A DNA stretch of 64,000 nt from CAVSWN01 sp963770995 (GTDB lineage Bacteria > Acidobacteriota > Vicinamibacteria > Vicinamibacterales > CAVVIG01). Below, piece after piece: positions 29,201 to 36,326 of the stretch. The notes under the pieces are model-generated. The model worked only from the letters and a program-made list of their open reading frames with translations. It was not told the DNA's origin and ran no database searches. Each line of letters opens with the position of its first letter. Position 1 is the first letter of the stretch. The stretch lies in NCBI GenBank assembly GCA_963770995.1, contig CAVYRS010000003.1, positions 372,001 to 436,000 of the forward strand. The letters run 5' to 3'. The position numbers were made by a program, and so were the translations under genes.

Positions 29201-29819
29201 CCTCGTTCTCGACACCGAGGTCTACTCGAACACCGGCGGCCAGCAATCGAAGGCGACGCCGCTCGGTGCTGCCGCCAAGTTCGCGGCCACCGGCAAGCCG
29301 ATCGGAAAAAAGGATCTCGGTCTGCTGGCGAATATGTACGGCCACGTCTACGTCGCCCGCGTCGCGTTCGGCGCCAAGATGGCGCAGACGGCCCAGGCGT
29401 TTCTCGAGGCGGAGTCTTATCACGGACCGTCGCTGATCATCGCCTACAGCCAGTGCATCGCCCACGGATACGACATGGCGAACGGCGCCTCGCAGCAGAA
29501 GCTCGCCGTGTCATCGGGCGTCTGGCCGCTGTACCGGTTCGATCCGCGCCGGCTCGTCAATGGCGAGCCGCCGCTGCGTCTCGATTACGGGCCACCGTCC
29601 ACGAACGTCGCGGACTACCTGCGCAACGAGTCACGCTTCCGGATGGTCGAGCGCGCCGACCCGGCGCGCTACAAAACCTTCGTCGCGGAATCGCAGGCGG
29701 CGGCCGAGCGGCGATACGCCGTCTATTCGCAGCTTGCCGGCATCACGGTCCCTCCGGTCGTCGCTCCGCACGGCGGCAATGGCAGCGGGGACAGCGAGGC
29801 GGACAAGGAGACGCCGTGA
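26202..29819 (+). CDS. nifJ: Pyruvate:ferredoxin (flavodoxin) oxidoreductase
   Basis: 1205 residues in one frame, the full length of single-chain PFOR. It oxidises pyruvate with CoA to acetyl-CoA and CO2 and reduces ferredoxin or flavodoxin. Seen in order: N-terminal domain with VDGNEAAASVAYRASETIAI, GSGADTAHETVEHL and LYRPFVGPALLAALP in domain II, GLGADGTVGANKNSIKIL in the gamma domain, two 4Fe-4S motifs CIQCNQCALVC (about 696) and CTGCNLCVNVC (about 752), and the TPP part with GACAGCGETPYLKLLTQLFG and DTEVYSNTGGQQSKATP. Cys for the proximal cluster are present, including YSQCIAHGYDM. It opens the six-gene operon and overlaps the next start by 4 nt. Confidence 0.95.
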   Translation: MSRRRITVDGNEAAASVAYRASETIAIFPITPSTAMAELCDEWSNKKLPNLWGAVPEVAEMQSEGGAAGAVHGALQAGSLATTFTASQGLLLMIPNMYKIAGELSPFAMHVTARTLATHALSIFGDHSDVMACRQTGFALLCSNSVQEAHDMAAVAHAATLETRIPFLHFFDGFRTSHEVAKIEELTDDDLRALIAERWIYAHRDRGLTPDRPVLRGTAQNPDVFFQAREAANSFYDACPAAVERTMQRLGELTGRRYSLFDYVGDPAAERVIVIMGSGADTAHETVEHLTAQGEKVGVVKVRLYRPFVGPALLAALPPTVRTLAVLDRTKEPGAIGDPLYLDVTAALAEAHAEDRSPLVAQPRVIAGRYGLSSKEFTPAMVKAVFDELAKKRPKHHFTLGIVDDVTHTSLAWDPSFRSEGADVSASVFYGLGADGTVGANKNSIKILGQATDLAAQGYFVYDSKKSGAITISHLRTSPRPIRSAYLVDRAGFVACHQFEFVDKIDVLEHAAPGAAFLLNAPFPPGEVWDRLPREMQEQILDRKIRLFAIDAFDLAQRGGMGTRINTIMQTCFFAISGVLPMDDAIAQIKKSIEKSYGKRGPEVVRRNCDMVDQALAHLHEIPVPASADSIHHRPPLVSEHAPDFVQKVTAVMLAGKGDLLPVSAFPVDGTWPVATAKWEKRNIALAIPVWDSAICIQCNQCALVCPHAAIRAKVYDESALSGAPPTFKSTAYKGNEHKGKQFTIQVAPEDCTGCNLCVNVCPAKDRTNPKHKAIDMHPQAPLRATERANYSFFLDLPELPRTTITKIDHKSSQFLEPLFEYSGACAGCGETPYLKLLTQLFGDRLLIANATGCSSIYGGNLPTTPYTTNRDGRGPAWSNSLFEDNAEFGFGFRLALDAHVAGARGLVQQLGPQIGDGLAGALLDADQSNEAGIAAQRERVGALRRHLAAQPGAEARRLETLADYLVKKSVWLVGGDGWAYDIGYGGLDHVLANRRDVNVLVLDTEVYSNTGGQQSKATPLGAAAKFAATGKPIGKKDLGLLANMYGHVYVARVAFGAKMAQTAQAFLEAESYHGPSLIIAYSQCIAHGYDMANGASQQKLAVSSGVWPLYRFDPRRLVNGEPPLRLDYGPPSTNVADYLRNESRFRMVERADPARYKTFVAESQAAAERRYAVYSQLAGITVPPVVAPHGGNGSGDSEADKETP

Positions 29820-30793
29820 ACCTCAGCACTACTTACCTCGGCATGCGCCTTCCGCATCCGCTCGTCGTCGGCGCCGGGCCGCTGGGTGACGATCTCGACA
29901 CGGCCAGAGCGCTCGAGGACGCCGGCGCGGCGATGCTGGTGCTGCGCTCGCTGTGCGAGGAGGAAATCACCGGCGAGCAGATGGACGCCGTCGCCAGCAT
30001 CGACGCCTTCTCCGACTCGTTCGCCGAGGCCGGCAGCTACGCGCCAGAGCCGCTCAGCGCTCTGGGTCCCGACGAGTACCTCGAGCATCTCCGCCGGATC
30101 AAGGACGCCGTCCGGATTCCGGTGTTGGCGTCGCTCAACGGCGTGACGCCGGGCGGCTGGATTGGCTACGCGGAACTGATGGAAGAAGCCGGCGCGGACG
30201 GCCTCGAGCTGCAGATCTTCCACGCCGCCAGCGACATGACGGCGAGCGCGGCCGACGTCGAACGGCAGGCGATTGACATCGTCGGCGAGGTGAAGCGCAG
30301 CGTGGGCGTTCCCGTTGCCGTCAAGCTTGCGCCGCTTCTCACGGCCTTCGCCCATTTCGCCAAGGCGCTCGACGCGGCCGGCGCCGACGCGCTCGTACTG
30401 TTTACGCGCTTTCACCGCGTCGACATCGACGTGGACGAGCTCGAGGTTGTCCGGACGCTGCCGCTGTCGGATTCATCGGAGCTGCCGCTTCGCCTGCGCG
30501 GTGCGGCGGCGCTGGCCGGGCGCGTCAAGGCGTCGATCGCCATCACCGGCGGCGTGCACACCGCTCTCGACGTCGTCAAGGCGACGATGGCGGGGGCTCA
30601 CGCCACGCAGATGGTCTCGGCGCTCCTCCGGAACGGCCCCGCGCACGTGCGCACGGTCCTCCGCGATCTCGAATCGTGGATGGACGAGCACGAGTGGTCG
30701 TCGCTCGCCGACATGCGCGGCAACATGAGCCTCGAGCGGATCCCGGATCCCGCCGCGTACGAGCGGGAGAATTTTCGGATGGCGCTGCGATGA
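29816..30793 (+). CDS. Dihydroorotate-dehydrogenase-like flavoprotein
   Basis: 325 residues from the GTG at 29816, which shares GTGA with the nifJ stop. A TIM-barrel of the DHOD family: TYLGMRLPHPLVVGAGPLG, VLRSLCEEE, VLASLNGVTPGGWI, PVAVKLAPLLTAFAHFAK and SIAITGGVHTALDVVKATMA for FMN phosphate binding. Genes of this subgroup are often found next to nifJ and are not thought to make orotate. The orotate-binding Asn set and catalytic base are not clearly conserved. No other pyrimidine gene is in the window. A flavin redox step linked to PFOR is the contextual inference. Confidence 0.85.
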   Translation: MNLSTTYLGMRLPHPLVVGAGPLGDDLDTARALEDAGAAMLVLRSLCEEEITGEQMDAVASIDAFSDSFAEAGSYAPEPLSALGPDEYLEHLRRIKDAVRIPVLASLNGVTPGGWIGYAELMEEAGADGLELQIFHAASDMTASAADVERQAIDIVGEVKRSVGVPVAVKLAPLLTAFAHFAKALDAAGADALVLFTRFHRVDIDVDELEVVRTLPLSDSSELPLRLRGAAALAGRVKASIAITGGVHTALDVVKATMAGAHATQMVSALLRNGPAHVRTVLRDLESWMDEHEWSSLADMRGNMSLERIPDPAAYERENFRMALR

Positions 30794-30822
30794 CGAAGTG
30801 CATCGGAGGGTGGAGGTTCACC

Positions 30823-31768
30823 GTGAGGTCCTATCTGTGGATCGCGATCGTGTGTGTGATTGGCGGCGCCGCCTTGTTCAGTGCGCAGCCATCCCGCGCT
30901 CAGGCGCCGGCGCAGCCGCCGGCGCCGACAGCGCACCGGCGCGACGTCAGGATACGTCGGCAACGACACCTGCCTGACATGTCATTCCGACAAGACGTAC
31001 TCGCTGAAAGGCACGCCGCACGCGGAGGCGAAGAATCCACGTTCGCCCGAGGCGACCAAAGGCTGCGAGAGCTGCCACGGGCCCGGGCAGGCGCACGTGG
31101 ACGACGATGCGAAAGGTCACATCCGCAAGTTCGCCAAGATCGCACCCGCCGAGATCAACCAGACATGCCTGACCTGCCACAACCGCGGCGCGCACGCGGC
31201 CTTCGAAGGCAGCACGCACGAGCGCCGGAACTTGTCGTGCGAGACGTGCCACAGCGTTCACAGTCCGAAATCGTTGACGCGCCAGCTTGTCGCGGCGACT
31301 GAAACGCAGCTGTGCGCCACCTGCCATCGTCTGCAGGTCTCCAAAACCGAGCGCGCCGTCGCGCACATGCCGGTGCGGGAAGGCAAGATGACCTGCTCGT
31401 CATGCCACAACCCGCACGGCTCGATCAGCAACGTCAAGGCGCTGCGAGTCGGCAGTTCTGTGGCCGAGAGCTGCTTCAGCTGTCATGCGGAGATGCGGGG
31501 ACCGATGCTATGGGAGCACGCGCCGGTACGAGAGAACTGTGCGACGTGCCATGACCCGCACGGCTCATCGAACGATCGCATGCTGGCCGTCCGCATGCCG
31601 ATGCTCTGCCAGCGCTGTCATGTCGCGACGAGACACCCAGCCTCCTTCTACGACAACAACGCCATCACGGTGAACAAGAGCAACCGGATGTTCGGACGGT
31701 CGTGCGTGAACTGTCATTCGAACATTCACGGGTCGAACCATCCATCCGGCCAGTTCTTGATGCGATAG
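30823..31768 (+). CDS. Periplasmic decaheme c-type cytochrome, MtrA/DmsE-like (one frameshift)
   Basis: About 314 residues after joining frames near 30935. The GTG at 30823 is chosen because GGTGGAGG lies just before it and it opens on the signal peptide VRSYLWIAIVCVIGGAALFSAQ; an ATG at 30790 overlapping the previous stop is the alternative. Ten heme c motifs are visible in order: CLTCH, CESCH, CLTCH, CETCH, CATCH, CSSCH, CFSCH, CATCH, CQRCH and CVNCH. Ten hemes in about 300 residues match MtrA, DmsE and PioA, which carry electrons through the periplasm into an outer-membrane barrel. The next gene, 16 bp away, encodes that barrel type. Confidence 0.9.
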
Positions 31769-31784
31769 CGCACGGAGGCCTCAG

Positions 31785-33998
31785 ATGCGCCGCTTGATAT
31801 CGATTCCGCTCGTGTGCTGGTTCGCGGTCGCAGCACCGGCTGCGCAGCAGCCACCTGCGCAGCCACCGCCGACGCAGCCACCAACGTCTGCTTCGGAGGC
31901 AACCCCTCCAGCGGCCCCTGCGGCTCCGCCGCCAGCCGCGGCGCCGGAGGAACCGCGGCGCAGCCTGTTCGAGGAGACGTGGCGTCAGTTCCACTTTGGC
32001 GGCCGATTGACCAACGAGAAGGGCGACCCGGCGCGGTGGCAGCGCTACCAGGATTTCGCGGACGGCGCGCTGTTCACCGATGCGAAGTACGAGCGCGAAA
32101 ATCCGGCGGCGGGCTGGCTGTTCCGAGCCACTGCGGACAACGTCGGGTTTCTCGATCAACGGTACCGCGCGAGTTACGAGCGTACCGGCCGCTTCGTCGT
32201 CTCCGGCCTGTGGGATCAGATCCCCCAGTTCTACAGCGTCGACACACAAACGCCGTACCTGACCACAGTCAGCCCGTTGCTCCTCGACGATGCGACGCAG
32301 CGCGCGATCCAAAGCGGCCAGGCGAAACTGTCGGCGTATGTGCCGATCGCGCCGCAGTTCAACCTCGTGGAGCGTCGCGACATCGGTGCCGGGAGCCTGC
32401 TGGCGACACCGACGCCGAACGTCGACGTGACGGCGGCGTTCACGAGCACACGGCACCTCGGCGCCCTGCCGTGGGGCGGCTCGTTCGGGTTCAGCAACGA
32501 CGTCGAAGTGGCGCTGCCCTACGACTCCCGAACGAACGACCTCACCGTCGGCAGCGAATGGATGAAGGGCCGCAACATGCTGCGCGTCGCCTACAACGGG
32601 TCGTGGTTCAACAATCTCGACGACACGCTGGTCTGGGACAGTCCGTTGCGGCTCGACGACTCGACCAGCGCGCCCGGCCGCGGCCGGATGGCCTTGTGGC
32701 CAACCAACTCTGCGCAGACGGTGAGCGCCGCCGGCTACTCGAAGTTCGCCCGGCGGACCCAGCTCACGGGTTTCGCGTCGTACGGGTTCTGGAACAACGA
32801 CCAACCGCTGCAGCCGTTCACCATCAACTCGGCGCTGCCCGAGATCGCACGGCCACGAGCGACCGCGGAGGCCGAGGCTCGTGTGTTTTCGACCAACCTG
32901 AACCTGGTCTCTCGTCCGCTTGCCGACTGGACGTTCGGCGCGCGCGCCCGGCGTTATGCCTACGACAATCGGATGCCGGAAACGATCATCACGGATTACA
33001 TCGCGTACGACACGTCCCTTTCGAAGTCCACGACCGGCGGGCCCGAGCGCTTCGCGCACTCGCGCACGACCGTCGACGCGGATGCGACGTGGAGCGGCCT
33101 GCCACCGCTGAGCATTACGGCGGGTTACACGCGCAACGACAACGGCTACGACTTTCGCATCTTCGAGAGCGCCGCGGAGAATCTGTGGCGCGTCTCGGCC
33201 GACGCCGTCGGCTCGCAGTGGGCCATGTTCCACGCCAAATACGAGCACGGAAAGCGCACCGGCTCAGGGCTGAACGAGGCTCTCCTCGTCGAGATCGGCG
33301 AGCAGCCGGCGATGCGCCACTACGACCTCGCCAACCGGACGCGCAACCAGGTCAGCGGCATCGTCGATTTCGTCCCCGACGATCGGTGGACCTTCAGCGT
33401 CTCCGGCGGCGCCGGCCAGGACGACTTTCCCGGGAGCTATTTCGGCCTGCAAGAGGCGACGTTCCGGACCATCTCGTTCGCCGTCGATTACCACCAGGCC
33501 AATGGTCTCGACCTCGGCGGCACCTACAACTTCGAACGCTACGGCGGCCTCCAGCGGTCGCGATCGGCCAATCCCGGGCAGGAGACCGATCCGAATCGCG
33601 ACTGGACGGCGGACTCGCTCGAGCGCGTGAACTATTTTTCGCTCTATGCGGCGCCGCCGCGGATGGGCAACACCGAAGCGCGCGTCTACTACGACTTCAG
33701 CTACGCGAAAGGCACCTATTTCTACAGGGTCGTCCCCGGCGGCCCGCTCCCCGCGCCGTCGCAACTGCCGCGAGTCTTCAATCAGCTGCAGCAGCTGCAC
33801 GTCGACGTCCGGCACCGGCTGACGAACCACCTGGCCGGAACGCTCAACTACTACTACGAACCGTTCCGCGTGTTCGACTTTGCCTTCGATCAGAGCGTAG
33901 TCAACAGCATCGCCCAACCCAGCTCGCTGGTGCTGGGATACATCTACCGTCCTTACACCATGCACTCCGCGGTGTTGGGGATCAGGTACATCTGGTAA
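31785..33998 (+). CDS. Outer-membrane beta-barrel, MtrB/PioB family
   Basis: 737 residues in one frame. Signal peptide MRRLISIPLVCWFAVAAPAA, a Pro/Ala-rich linker at about 20-60, then a long barrel of alternating strands beginning HFGGRLTNEKGDPARWQRYQ and with FLDQRYRASYERTGRFVVSG, ending in the aromatic VLGIRYIW expected of an outer-membrane protein. The length and the segment GWLFRATADNVGFLDQRY suit the decaheme-associated MtrB/PioB family, which sheathes an MtrA-type cytochrome and lets electrons cross the outer membrane. The N-terminal CxxC known from Shewanella MtrB is absent. No separate outer-surface cytochrome (MtrC/OmcA) gene follows. Confidence 0.85.
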   Translation: MRRLISIPLVCWFAVAAPAAQQPPAQPPPTQPPTSASEATPPAAPAAPPPAAAPEEPRRSLFEETWRQFHFGGRLTNEKGDPARWQRYQDFADGALFTDAKYERENPAAGWLFRATADNVGFLDQRYRASYERTGRFVVSGLWDQIPQFYSVDTQTPYLTTVSPLLLDDATQRAIQSGQAKLSAYVPIAPQFNLVERRDIGAGSLLATPTPNVDVTAAFTSTRHLGALPWGGSFGFSNDVEVALPYDSRTNDLTVGSEWMKGRNMLRVAYNGSWFNNLDDTLVWDSPLRLDDSTSAPGRGRMALWPTNSAQTVSAAGYSKFARRTQLTGFASYGFWNNDQPLQPFTINSALPEIARPRATAEAEARVFSTNLNLVSRPLADWTFGARARRYAYDNRMPETIITDYIAYDTSLSKSTTGGPERFAHSRTTVDADATWSGLPPLSITAGYTRNDNGYDFRIFESAAENLWRVSADAVGSQWAMFHAKYEHGKRTGSGLNEALLVEIGEQPAMRHYDLANRTRNQVSGIVDFVPDDRWTFSVSGGAGQDDFPGSYFGLQEATFRTISFAVDYHQANGLDLGGTYNFERYGGLQRSRSANPGQETDPNRDWTADSLERVNYFSLYAAPPRMGNTEARVYYDFSYAKGTYFYRVVPGGPLPAPSQLPRVFNQLQQLHVDVRHRLTNHLAGTLNYYYEPFRVFDFAFDQSVVNSIAQPSSLVLGYIYRPYTMHSAVLGIRYIW

Positions 33999-34019
33999 CT
34001 CACACGTCACGGAGGATTC

Positions 34020-34385
34020 ATGCTGAACAGGCGCACCTTGAAAACAGTGTTTCTCGCGGCGGCGTTGACGCCGGCCGTCACAGTGGCGACGGCACTCGCC
34101 GCTGCCGGACAGGATGCGGCGGCCGTTGCACGCGGGCAGGAGGTCTACACCGCGCAAAAGTGCCAGCTCTGTCATGCCGTCGCAGGCAAGGGAAACAAGA
34201 CGAACCCGCTGGACGGCGTCGGCGCGAAGCTGTCCGCGGCCGACATCAAGGAGTGGATCCTGCACCCGACCGAGATGACGGCAAAAGCGAAGTCGACCAA
34301 AAAGCCGCCGATGCCCGCCAAGTACGGCGGTTTGCCGGCGGCAGACGTGGACGCGCTCGTCGCCTACTTGCAGAGCCTCAAATAG
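34020..34385 (+). CDS. Small periplasmic monoheme cytochrome c
   Basis: 121 residues with a signal peptide (RTLKTVFLAAALTPAVTVATALA). One heme site, CQLCH, is near residue 50, preceded by GQEVYTAQK. The probable distal Met is in KPPMPAKYGGL, and the C-terminal helix LPAADVDALVAYLQSLK is the usual cytochrome c end. It has an AGGA ribosome site and lies 21 bp after the barrel gene and 12 bp before the NapC-like gene. It probably shuttles electrons between the membrane multiheme protein and the decaheme cytochrome. Confidence 0.9.
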   Translation: MLNRRTLKTVFLAAALTPAVTVATALAAAGQDAAAVARGQEVYTAQKCQLCHAVAGKGNKTNPLDGVGAKLSAADIKEWILHPTEMTAKAKSTKKPPMPAKYGGLPAADVDALVAYLQSLK

Positions 34386-34397
34386 CGAACCGCCGCG

Positions 34398-35756
34398 ATG
34401 AGGCGCGAAGCGCTCTCCCACCCGCTTGCGATCGGCGGCGTCATGGTGGCCACGGCCTCGGCCGCCGTGTTCATCGCGCTGCTGATCGCGATGCTCGCGG
34501 GACTGCTCAGAAATCCATACGCCGGGATCGTCGTGCTCGTCGTCATCCCGGCCTTTTTCATGCTGGGTGTGCTGCTCGTCGCGACGGGCGTCTGGTTGCG
34601 CCGCCGAGCGCTGATGCGCGATCCGTCGGCCGTCAACGAGTGGCCGGTCGTCGACTTCCGTCTTGTTGCCGTCAGGCGGACGACGCTGCTCATCACCGCG
34701 CTCGCCGCGGTGAATGTCGTCATCATTCTGGTCGCGGGCTACGGCACGCTCCACTGGATGGAATCTCCGGGTTTCTGCGGGCAGACCTGCCACACCCCGA
34801 TGCAGCCGCAATACATGGCCTGGCGCGGCGCGTCTCATGCGCGAATCGACTGCGTGTCGTGCCACGTCGGCGAGGGAACCGATGCGTTCGCTCGCTCGAA
34901 GCTTGCCGGCGTCCGCCAGCTCGTGAGCGTCGCGGCCGGCTCGTACGCGCGGCCGATTGCGCCTGGCGCCGAGATGCATCCGGGCGCGCAGGCCCGCACC
35001 TGCGACAGTTGCCACCGGCCCGATCGAGCGTCCGGCGATCGCATCCGGGTCATTCGCGAATACGCCGACGACGCGGCGAACACCGAGACGATGACGGTGC
35101 TTCAGATGCACGTGGGCAGGATGGTTGACTCTTCGCGCGCGATTCATTGGCACGCCGATCCGTCCATTCGCGTGGAGTACGTCTCGACCGATGCCGAGCG
35201 GCAGACGATTCCGTACGTGCGCGTGACCGACGCGAAAGGCCACGTCAAGGAATACGTCGCTCCCGATACCCCGGATCAGCTGCTACGTGACGGTCCGCGC
35301 CAGACCATGGACTGCATCGACTGTCACAACACCGTCGGACACCCGATCGCGCCGACAGCCGAACAGGCGGTCGATCGGGCGATCGCCGCCGCGCTCGTCA
35401 GCCGTGATCTTCCCTACGCACGCCGCGAAATCGTGCACCTCGTCAAAGCGTCGTACCCCAGCCAGGACACCGCGCTGAAGGCGATCGAGCAGGGTCTGCG
35501 GAGCTTCTACCAGTCCAACGGCGCATCCGAAGATCAGAACGCCGTGACGCAGACCGTCACGGCCGCCCAGGATCTGTACCGCCGCAACGTATTTCCTCCG
35601 ATGAAAGTGACGTGGGGCTCCTATCCCGACAACAAGGGACACGTCGCGTCGATCGGCTGTTTTCGGTGTCACGACGATTCCCACAAAGCGACAGACGGAT
35701 CGACGATCAGCGCCGACTGCGAGTTCTGTCACAAGCAGATCGAACGGCCGCAGTAG
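34398..35756 (+). CDS. NapC/NirT-like membrane multiheme cytochrome c
   Basis: 452 residues. Three N-terminal membrane helices (about 10-38, 42-68 and 95-118; the last is LLITALAAVNVVIILVAGYG) instead of the single helix of classical NapC. Heme sites then follow: an unusual CGQTCH (three residues between the Cys) in GFCGQTCHTPM, then CVSCH, CDSCH, CIDCH, CFRCH and CEFCH. The first part (HTPMQPQYMAWRGASHARID) fits the quinol-oxidising NapC/NrfH type, which takes electrons from the quinone pool. As last gene of the operon it would supply the inner-membrane end of the conduit to the MtrA/MtrB-like pair, or work in reverse. Confidence 0.85.
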   Translation: MRREALSHPLAIGGVMVATASAAVFIALLIAMLAGLLRNPYAGIVVLVVIPAFFMLGVLLVATGVWLRRRALMRDPSAVNEWPVVDFRLVAVRRTTLLITALAAVNVVIILVAGYGTLHWMESPGFCGQTCHTPMQPQYMAWRGASHARIDCVSCHVGEGTDAFARSKLAGVRQLVSVAAGSYARPIAPGAEMHPGAQARTCDSCHRPDRASGDRIRVIREYADDAANTETMTVLQMHVGRMVDSSRAIHWHADPSIRVEYVSTDAERQTIPYVRVTDAKGHVKEYVAPDTPDQLLRDGPRQTMDCIDCHNTVGHPIAPTAEQAVDRAIAAALVSRDLPYARREIVHLVKASYPSQDTALKAIEQGLRSFYQSNGASEDQNAVTQTVTAAQDLYRRNVFPPMKVTWGSYPDNKGHVASIGCFRCHDDSHKATDGSTISADCEFCHKQIERPQ

Positions 35757-36326
35757 TCACAGTCACCTATCGGTCGGAAAGGACCCCAGGAGAATGGTGG
35801 GGTGTGGGGGACGATTTTCGACCCTGCATGCGCCGGGTCATCGAGTCGCGTGCGCGAGTCGCCGCAGCTCGTCAAAGAAGTTCTGGACGAAAAACGACTG
35901 TCCGTTCCTGTCTCGGCGTCTCACGCGTGGTCGCGGGCACGTTGACGGCGAGGCGTTTCCCGTCAGTCAGGTGCGATATCAAAGCCAGCCGAGCCGCTCG
36001 CATTGACGGCCCAGACGCGTGCGGCGCTCGTGCTGATGACGTCGGCCGCCGCCGCTGCGTACGTTCCCGCGCGCCGAGCAACGCGGCTGCCGCCGACGGT
36101 GGCCTTGAAATACGACTGAGAAACGTCCGTCTTTATTCCGTCCGCAGCGCGATCGTGGCGTCAACTCGCGATGCCCTCAGCGGCTGCGAACCTGTTTTTG
36201 AATCAAGCGCCGGGGCGAAGTGTAAGTCGGCACCATCGGCGGCGAACCCGAGTTCGAGCTGCGCCCGTTCAACAGCAACGTCTGCGTTCGCAAGGGACCC
36301 TGATTCGCGTTACCATCCGCGATCGG
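35757..36326 (-). pseudogene. Decayed gene ends: beta-propeller C-terminus and ABC-permease-like C-terminus
   Basis: No intact gene in 570 bp. On the minus strand at about 35865-36000, joined frames give FDIAPD, GKRLAVNVPATTRE, RQERTVVF and FVQNFFDELRRLA followed by a stop. This resembles the C-termini of acidobacterial TolB-propeller or kinase-propeller proteins. At about 36135-36195, PLRASRVDATIALRTE with a stop resembles the end of FtsX/MacB-type permeases. Both are short, and the assignment is from memory of such endings. The region separates the cytochrome operon from the quinoprotein gene and marks an old rearrangement. Confidence 0.4.

Noticed and set aside
29816..30793. Genuine pyrimidine-pathway dihydroorotate dehydrogenase (pyrD)
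   Set aside because: It belongs to the nifJ-linked DHOD-like subgroup, no other pyrimidine gene is near, and the orotate-binding residues are not clearly conserved.
31665..35243. Two very long antisense frames (about 527 and 659 codons) opposite the cytochrome genes
   Set aside because: They are shadows of the barrel and multiheme genes, whose heme motifs and signal peptides are unmistakable on the plus strand.
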